Assembly (NCBI GenBank): GCA_037952775.1 | Contig: JBANAY010000003.1 | Span: forward strand, 28,768,001 to 28,832,000 | Direction: 5' to 3' | Source of the DNA: Clonostachys chloroleuca | Taxonomy: Eukaryota; Ascomycota; Sordariomycetes; Hypocreales; Bionectriaceae | Length of the DNA stretch: 64,000 bases | Shown here: in pieces, positions 57,230-64,000 of the stretch | Layout of the letters: each line of letters begins with the position of its first letter | Position numbering within the stretch: the first letter of the stretch is position 1 | The notes under the pieces: model-generated | Databases searched by the model: none | Seen by the model: the letters and a program-made list of their open reading frames with translations, nothing else | What the model was told of the DNA's origin: nothing | Made by a program: the position numbers and the translations under genes

Positions 57230-60200
57230 TCTATTAATAATTCCACGATGGTTCCTAGTAGGATCCATTGAAATTTAGTAGGAGAATTTTTATACTACTA
57301 AAAGATAGAAGGTAGGATCTATTACTAAGGATCTATTAATCTATTAATTAGAAATTTAGATTACCCTATAAAAAATATCTATTTACCTAGTATTTAACTA
57401 ATATTTCTAATATTCCTACTAGGAATATTATTTACCTGATATCTCAGTAAGGCCTTAACTAAAAGCCTAGTTAAACCAGGCCTTATCGAGATCCTTACCT
57501 ATACTATCTTCTGCCTTTAAAACCTGCTCTATTAATATATTTAACCTTAATACTATATAATCTATAGTATTATACTAAATATAATAGAGCTATTTATCTA
57601 TCTTATATAATATCTATTTATTATCTGCAAGTAGTACTAATATACTTATATTAGTAAAAAGGTAGAATCTTACCTCCGAGCTTAATATCTATTATTTATA
57701 TTAACCCAGAGAAAGGAAATTAAGATAGCTATATAAGCTATTAATAGACTTATTTAGGATTAAGAGGAACTATACTGCTATCTACTACTAATATATATTA
57801 CAGAGCTAGTACTATATATCTCTCCGCCTATAACTAATAGCCTATAATACCAGATATATTAGTATATTGCCTGTATAGAGCGAGGGATATATACCTATTT
57901 ACAGAAGGAGTATAATTAGAATAGTAGCTAGCAGAAGGGTAGTAATATCAGGAAGAAAGCAGTAGAGGCTTATAATTAGCTGTAGATAAGTAGTATATAT
58001 TACTAGCAGTTCTTTCCTCAAAGGGCTGGAAGCAGCTGGTTCCGAGTTAATACAGCTGGAGAGACTGCTAGTCCTATTAATAATCTACAGTCTAAGTTAG
58101 CTATAGAAAGAGTACAGGAGCTCTTTAAGGAGGAGGTAGCTAAGGAGGTATAAGAGATATAGATAATAATTTAAGTTAGGGATAACTAGCTTAAATCTAA
58201 TAAATAGCTTAAGTTTATTAACTAGATAATATATCTACAGGGGCTATCTATTACTAAGCTCTACAGTATAAGATAGGATATTCAGGAGGAGGAGATAGTA
58301 CTATAGTTAGTATAGAAGGTAATAGAGTATATACTTAACTAGGTATAGGTAACTATAATAGCTGCTAAGGTAGGTAAGGCTATATTATTTAAAGTAGTCT
58401 AAACTACCCTAGAAGGGAAGCTGAATTAGCTATTTAATAGTAGAATAGAGGAGGATATATAGAAGCAGTATAGTAGTATATTCTGATAGCTACTATATAT
58501 TATATATCATATAGATAAAATAGCTAATAATAAGCAACTGCCCTTTATCTTTATACTAGTATAAGGTAATTATTAGAATTAATTTATAGAGATTATATCT
58601 AGTAAGTCTAGGTAGTAGGGTAATTAATCCAGCCAGAATAAATAGGATCTATACCTTACTATAATAATTAGCTAGTTTAATTATATACTGAAGGGAGATA
58701 TATACTAAAATATACTAGTAAGCAGCTTAGCTATTATAGGTATTCAGGAAGATAGAGGGTAGGAATTTGTACTTAACTATATATAGATCTACTTAGCTAT
58801 TATTAAGGTAGTACAGATACTTATACTATACTAGTTATACTATAAGCAGGAGGTATAAGTAACCTAGTACTTACAGGTATTAGATATAGATAATATATAT
58901 AAGAAGGCAGAGAGCGTATTCTATATACTACGCTCTAAGATAGTATAGTTTATAGTACAGGTATACAGGGGGCCTATAGCCGAGCTAATACTACTAGACT
59001 GGATATTTAAGGTATAAGTATATAGAATAAATATCCGATATAATATACTAGGCAGTAGCAGTATTAAGTAGTTAGATAACTATATAAGCTACCAGATAAT
59101 CTAGTTCTGAGTACTATAGCTAGTAGAGATACTATATATACTTATATAAGAGGCAGAGAAGCTACTCAGGGTACTTATACTAAACCTAATAGATATAGTA
59201 GATAGACTCCCCGAGATCAGGTAGGAGCAGATTAAGGATAACTAGTAGAATAATATAACTAGGTACTTATTCCTACAGGACCAGTATAATATATAGCTAT
59301 AGGCAGGGGATAGCTAGGTATTTAAATAGCTTATATAGTCTATACTACTCCAGAAGATATAGATTAGTATAAGTACTAATAATAAAGAGCACCTACTTAA
59401 ACAGAGTACTATTTACTAGTATACTAATATACTACTATAGTTCTAGGAGCGGATATTCTTACTAATATATATACTATTAATACTAGTATATATAATAGAG
59501 ATTAGTAAGATATAGATATAGAATATAGCTAATAGTAGGCTCTATAATATCTTCTACAGCTAGGGTATAGTATTCTTTATAATAGTATACTATAAGAATA
59601 TCTAAATTAGTAGTTATAGTAAGGTAATCTACTACTATCTACTATATACAGTTAGTTCTCTGCTAGTATAGTATATATAGTTAGTTCTACTATTCTAGCA
59701 GAAGATACAGGGTATTATTAGGTATTATAGCAGTAGACCTAGTATATTTCTCTGGGCGGATAAAGTAATAAAGGCAGCTAATACAGATAGATCTATACAG
59801 GTAGTACCAGAGCCTGAGTTAGTATAGTTATCAGATTATATATAATAAATTCTCTAGTAGTATAGCGAACAGTATATAGGGGCTAAGCTTACTATTATTA
59901 GCTAGTAGTATATTACTATTACTATTACTAACTATTATCTAAATAAGGCTTTCTATACAGAAGAGGATACTGGAATATTAGAGGATAAGGAGGAGGATAA
60001 TATTAATAGGGCTATATTAGATAATATACTAGACCTCCAGGCAGGGTATAGAAGCTATATCACTAGTATAATATATATATAAGAGCTCTAGCAGCTAATA
60101 TTCAGAATAGTATAGCAGCAGATTAGGTTTAAGTAGGCTAGTTAGTAGTAGTATTACTTAATAGGGTTTAATATATATAAGAGAAGATAGGTAGTAGCTG

Positions 60201-62217
60201 GAGGGGTAAAGCGGATACTAAAGGTAGTAGAGCTATAGTATAAGAACAGTTAGTACTAGTGCTTCTACTAGCTATAGTAGGTATCTGTATATAGATAGCT
60301 CCAGATAATACTAGGGCTAGATATAGTATTCTGGAGCTAGCAGGAGAAGGTAGTTTGAATAATTATAGCAGGGGCCAGCCTAGTAGTATATATTACAGGT
60401 ATAGGCAGGAGTAAGAGCTTGATATTTATACTACTAGTATACTGCTCCCCGGACGGGGTAATAGTAGTTATTATACCGCTTATTATACTATATATAGATA
60501 TATATAAGAGGTATAAGGAAGCCGGGATCTTAATATATATATAGTAGAGCTAGGGGCTGAGCTAGATTACTAGTCTGGTATTTATAACGCCTGAGTTAGT
60601 AATTATAAAGGGGTTCCAGGACTTTATCCAGCAGCTATAAGTATAGTAGCTGCTAGACCAGGTAGTTATAGATAAATACTATATAGTTCTAGATAGCACC
60701 GGGTAGTTCCAGTTAGTATTAGCAGTACTAGGAGGGATCTTATAGTTATAGGGAGTACAGCTAGTATTTCTAATAGTAATACTCCTATCGAGGGAGGAGA
60801 ATATATTCTTCTACAGGGTACAGGTTATAAGGCGCTAGGTATATATATACTATAACCTAATATAGCGGAAGAATATTATATACTTAGTAGTAGGGCTAGA
60901 AATACAGCAGGGCAGCAGGAGTAGTAAGAAAGAAGGTAATAGTAATATACCCAGGCTTAATTAGGCTAGGAGGATAGTAGTATAGTAGGAGGTACAGGTA
61001 AACCTAGGTTGTATAATTATCTATATATAGATAATTACAACTATAGAGAGGGTTAGGGCAGCGCTTAGATATAATATCTTCTATAGTAAGATTAGGATAT
61101 AGAAAGTAAAAGTAGAGAAGCTATAGTAGTAGAAGAAGCAGGGCAGGCTAATTATAGTAATAAATATACTAGGGTTAGGGATCAATATACTAGATATACA
61201 GGTAGTATTATATATAGAGCTCCTGTAATAGCTCCGGGACTATATACAGGAGAGCGGGCGAGTAGAGCGGGATAAGCAGGTAAGCTAGGCTATTCTTATT
61301 AGCCCAAGAGAAATAATAGAGGGTAGAGGGTCAGGAGGAGTAGTACAGAAGGGTATAAATATATATATACTTATATTTATATAAGGATTAAGCTGCTAAT
61401 ATCTCCTGCTAGATAAGGTAATAGACAGATCAGGGTTAGAGCTATATAAGATAGGTAAGGCAGTATATAATATATATACTAGTACTAAGTAATTAAAAGG
61501 GCTAGGATCAGGTAATAGAGAGAAAGAGGGGATAATAAGTATATAAGGGATATTCAGATAGCAGCAGCAGTAGAGTATATTAGTAATATACTACAGGGCT
61601 GAGCGGGTTAGGAAGGATATAGAGGAGGTAGAGTACTTCTGGTAGCAGCTAGTATAATAGATAGACTAATACTTCTTATACAGAGAGAATAATTATAGTA
61701 TCAGGTTATATTATTTACTAGAGAGTAAGTAAGAGGTTAGTCTCTTAGAATAAATTAGATTAGTAAAGTAGGTATACTTCTAAGGGAGGAGGATAGAGAA
61801 ATTTAGTAGTTACTTCTAATATAGACTACCGCAGGAGATATATAGGTAATAGAGGGCTATTAGAGGGGAAGGGGGGTAGTTCCAAGAGGTAAAGGGATAG
61901 GAATACTTATACCCCGAGCTAGTTACAGAAGTATATACTACTAGGCTCTAGTTTATACCAGGGCAAGCAACTACTATTATAGGAGAGCTTCTAGAGGCGG
62001 ATAGGCAGGAGATTAATCTAGATAATAATAAAGCAGTATAGTAATAGCTTAGGAGTAGGGTTAACTAGGGGGTATTAAGAGTAATACTATATATTAATAT
62101 ATTTCTATCTTACTTATTAGATTAAAGGAGATTTATATATAGATAGGACTAAGATAAATAATATAATCTACTAGTATACTAAATACTTTTCCTATATTAA
62201 TATAATACCTAGGCTAT

Positions 62218-62580
62218 TATAATAATTAATTAACTTATACTAGATAGGGTCTAGGGTAGGTCGGGGTTAAACTAATCAGAGTATTATTCTAAGTAGTATA
62301 ATTAGGTTATCTTATACTATATAATACGAGTTACTATTAATATATAAGTATTATAGAGTTAGTAATAATAGATATATAGATAATTATATTAATAACTATC
62401 TGAAAGAGTATTCTATCTAGTAAAATAAATATATATATATACTAGAGGCTTATTAAGGCTTAGTAATAATCCTGAGTTAAGGATTATAAGGATTATTATA
62501 AGATCTAAATAATCCAGTTATAGTTAGAGAGAAAAAGTAGGGTCTATATATAATAGTATATATTAGTTAAATTTATAATA
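62218..62580 (-). repeat. Inverted solo LTR (363 bp) with target duplication
   Basis: Reverse complement of the Ty3 LTR, exactly 363 bp: its right end tattataaattt reads as aaatttataata at 62569-62580 and its left end starts tataataatt. It is flanked by gctat at 62213-62217 and gctat at 62581-62585. The uninterrupted sequence in copy 1 (ctaggctatctatatt near 54420) confirms the target site. LTR-LTR recombination deleted the internal part of an element that had inserted here. Confidence 0.88.
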
Positions 62581-63540
62581 GCTATTTATAATACTTCTAC
62601 TCTAGCTATATAACTAGGAGTTACTAGAGCTTTACTACTAGGCTAGTATTATAGATTCTCTTTATAAAGTATATCAGATCCCTAGTAAAGGGGAGGGTCT
62701 TATTATAACTATAGATATTATATACAGCTAGCTTATCCTTTTAGAAGCCCCTCTCTTTTAATATATAGACCTATAGTTTAATAACTATAGAGAGCTCTTT
62801 AGAGAATATAATAAATTAGGATAAACTAAGCAGAAGAAAGTTTAGAAGCTCTTTAATATAACCAGAAATTAAAACTAAGCTAAGGATCTCGAGCTTATAA
62901 TATATACTAATAGTATTAAACTTAGGGACCCTAAGTATAATATAATATATAGACTATTCGAGGTCGCCTGCTAAATTAACTACTCTTATCTCCCTAATAC
63001 TTATTCCTCCTGGGACTCAGAAAAGGGTATAATTAAGATCTATATAATATAGAGTATTATACAGGGTAAGGAGATAATAAGTATATATATTAGAAACCTT
63101 AGTAAATATACTAATTACTAGTAATACCTATTATATATCTTCAAATTTATCTACTAGTACTGTCTATATATACTCCTAGAAAAAGATTAAGAAGTAAGTA
63201 ATCTCTATATCTATAAGATTAACTATCTATACTAGCGAGAAGTATTAATACTTAATTAGATCCAGGAGTTACTCTAGTTATATACCCAGGAGTCTATTAT
63301 TAACTAGTAACTAGTTAAAGCTTATAAAAGTATATAGTAGCTTATAAGATACTCTGATTACAGAACTAGAGCTTATATCTTTACCAAGCGGGGAGTAAAG
63401 CTCTATACTAAGATTAAGGGTTTTAATAGTATAAATATAGTTAAATAGTAAAAGCAGGTAATAGATTATAGAGATAAGGATAAGGAGATACTAGAAGATA
63501 GAAAGGAGTTTAAAAAGCAGCTCTTTAGGGAGCTGGAAGT

Positions 63541-63716
63541 AAAGGAGAATATTAATAGCTAGAGAGACTAGTTTTAGAAGATTATTAAGGGCTATCTATA
63601 TTATTTTATATTAAGGGAGATTTTAAGCAAAGGAGAATATTAATAGCTAGGGAGACTAGTTTTAGAAGATTATTAAAAGCTATCTGTACTATTTTATATT
63701 AAGGGGGATTTTAAGT
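63541..63716 (+). repeat. 88-bp tandem duplication
   Basis: Two consecutive 88-bp units (63541-63628 and 63629-63716), each beginning aaaggagaatattaatagct and ending with attttaag, differ by only a few bases. In helicase copy 1 the matching region (54710 onward) has its two copies 156 bp apart. Confidence 0.8.
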
Positions 63717-64000
63717 AAATTTAACTTCTCTTAACCCTTATTATATAGCTATCTATTAGTATATCTGCTCTTATCCAGCTAGGTATCTACTATTAGTATA
63801 GGATCCGAAGCCCTATAGCTATCAGATATAGGGGTACCCTGTATATAGTTCTAGGGTCTATAAGCTACTAGATAATTAGGGTAATTAATATAATAGCCCG
63901 CTTGCTTATCCCTTATAGGCAGCTGAGTAAGAATAGTAGTATTAATATAATAACCTATATATTGCTTATCTCCGGGCCGAACAGTATACTAATATTACTA

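Larger units (their letters stand above)
57230..64000 (+). pseudogene. RecQ-type (telomere-linked-helicase-like) gene, copy 2, RIP-degraded
   Basis: Starts tctattaataattccacgatgg, interrupted by a solo LTR (62218-62580), and runs past the window end. RIP is milder here, so the plus-strand frame can be followed through its stops. Upstream (58900-60300) is a long domain with text such as SNLVLTG-, RGPIAELILLDWIF-, DWIFKV-type segments known from giant fungal helicases. Helicase motifs follow: motif I VVYITGIGRSKSLIF (60384-60430; GKS seen as RSKS), motif II VIDKYYIVLD (60662-60690; DECH expected), LVFLIVILLSREE (motif III region), LIIVINILGLGINI (motif V) and RDYIQESGRVERDK (motif VI, 61236-61277). 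This order is that of RecQ-type DNA helicases of telomere-linked-helicase families. No intact frame remains. Confidence 0.7.

Noticed and set aside
57046..57246. Small protein gene on the minus strand (66 codons)
   Set aside because: It is an antisense frame within the RIP-mutated gag of the truncated Ty3 copy; low-complexity Lys/Leu/Asn composition.

Overview
The window comes from a filamentous ascomycete (Pezizomycotina; Sordariomycete-like, species not identifiable). Genes have short GT-AG introns of about 40-90 nt, encode secreted plant-cell-wall enzymes and fungus-specific families, and lie between extremely AT-rich blocks whose ancient ORFs are full of TAG/TAA where C->T and G->A changes would create them. 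That is the signature of repeat-induced point mutation (RIP).

Layout. (1) 1-3.0 kb: RIP-degraded DNA with a dead Fot1/pogo-type DDE transposase. (2) 3.9-15.7 kb: secreted-enzyme block: fasciclin-domain protein (-), GH27 alpha-galactosidase (+), 992-aa GH106-like putative rhamnosidase (-) and GH6 cellobiohydrolase (-), all with intact frames once introns are removed. Between the GH106-like and GH6 genes lie remains of a transcription factor, an MFS transporter and a copper amine oxidase. (3) 17-42 kb: a decaying gene island. Aspartate aminotransferase, gamma-glutamylcyclotransferase-like, serine protease, PARP-type zinc finger, amino-acid permease, kinase-like and two unknown genes all carry stops, frameshifts or truncations. 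An SDR has lost a splice donor and a ferric reductase carries two compensating one-base indels. Intact here are an F-box-like protein, an SRPBCC protein and a 346-aa unknown. (4) 42-64 kb: RIP-mutated repeats: two same-strand copies of a giant RecQ-type (telomere-linked-helicase-like) gene. The first is split by a complete Ty3/gypsy element (363-bp LTRs, 5-bp target duplication) and the second by an inverted solo LTR. Between them are a 40/43-bp minisatellite and a truncated Ty3 copy.

Interpretation. Duplicated RecQ-like helicases, minisatellite and dense RIP on one side suggest a subtelomeric or other accessory compartment (inference). The secreted hydrolases could act together on hemicellulose, pectin side chains and cellulose outside the cell. 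Genes for intracellular functions nearby are mostly broken, so the retained enzymes may be under selection or be younger arrivals. Exon boundaries were read by eye from splice motifs and frame continuity; family names rest on motif recognition without a database search.
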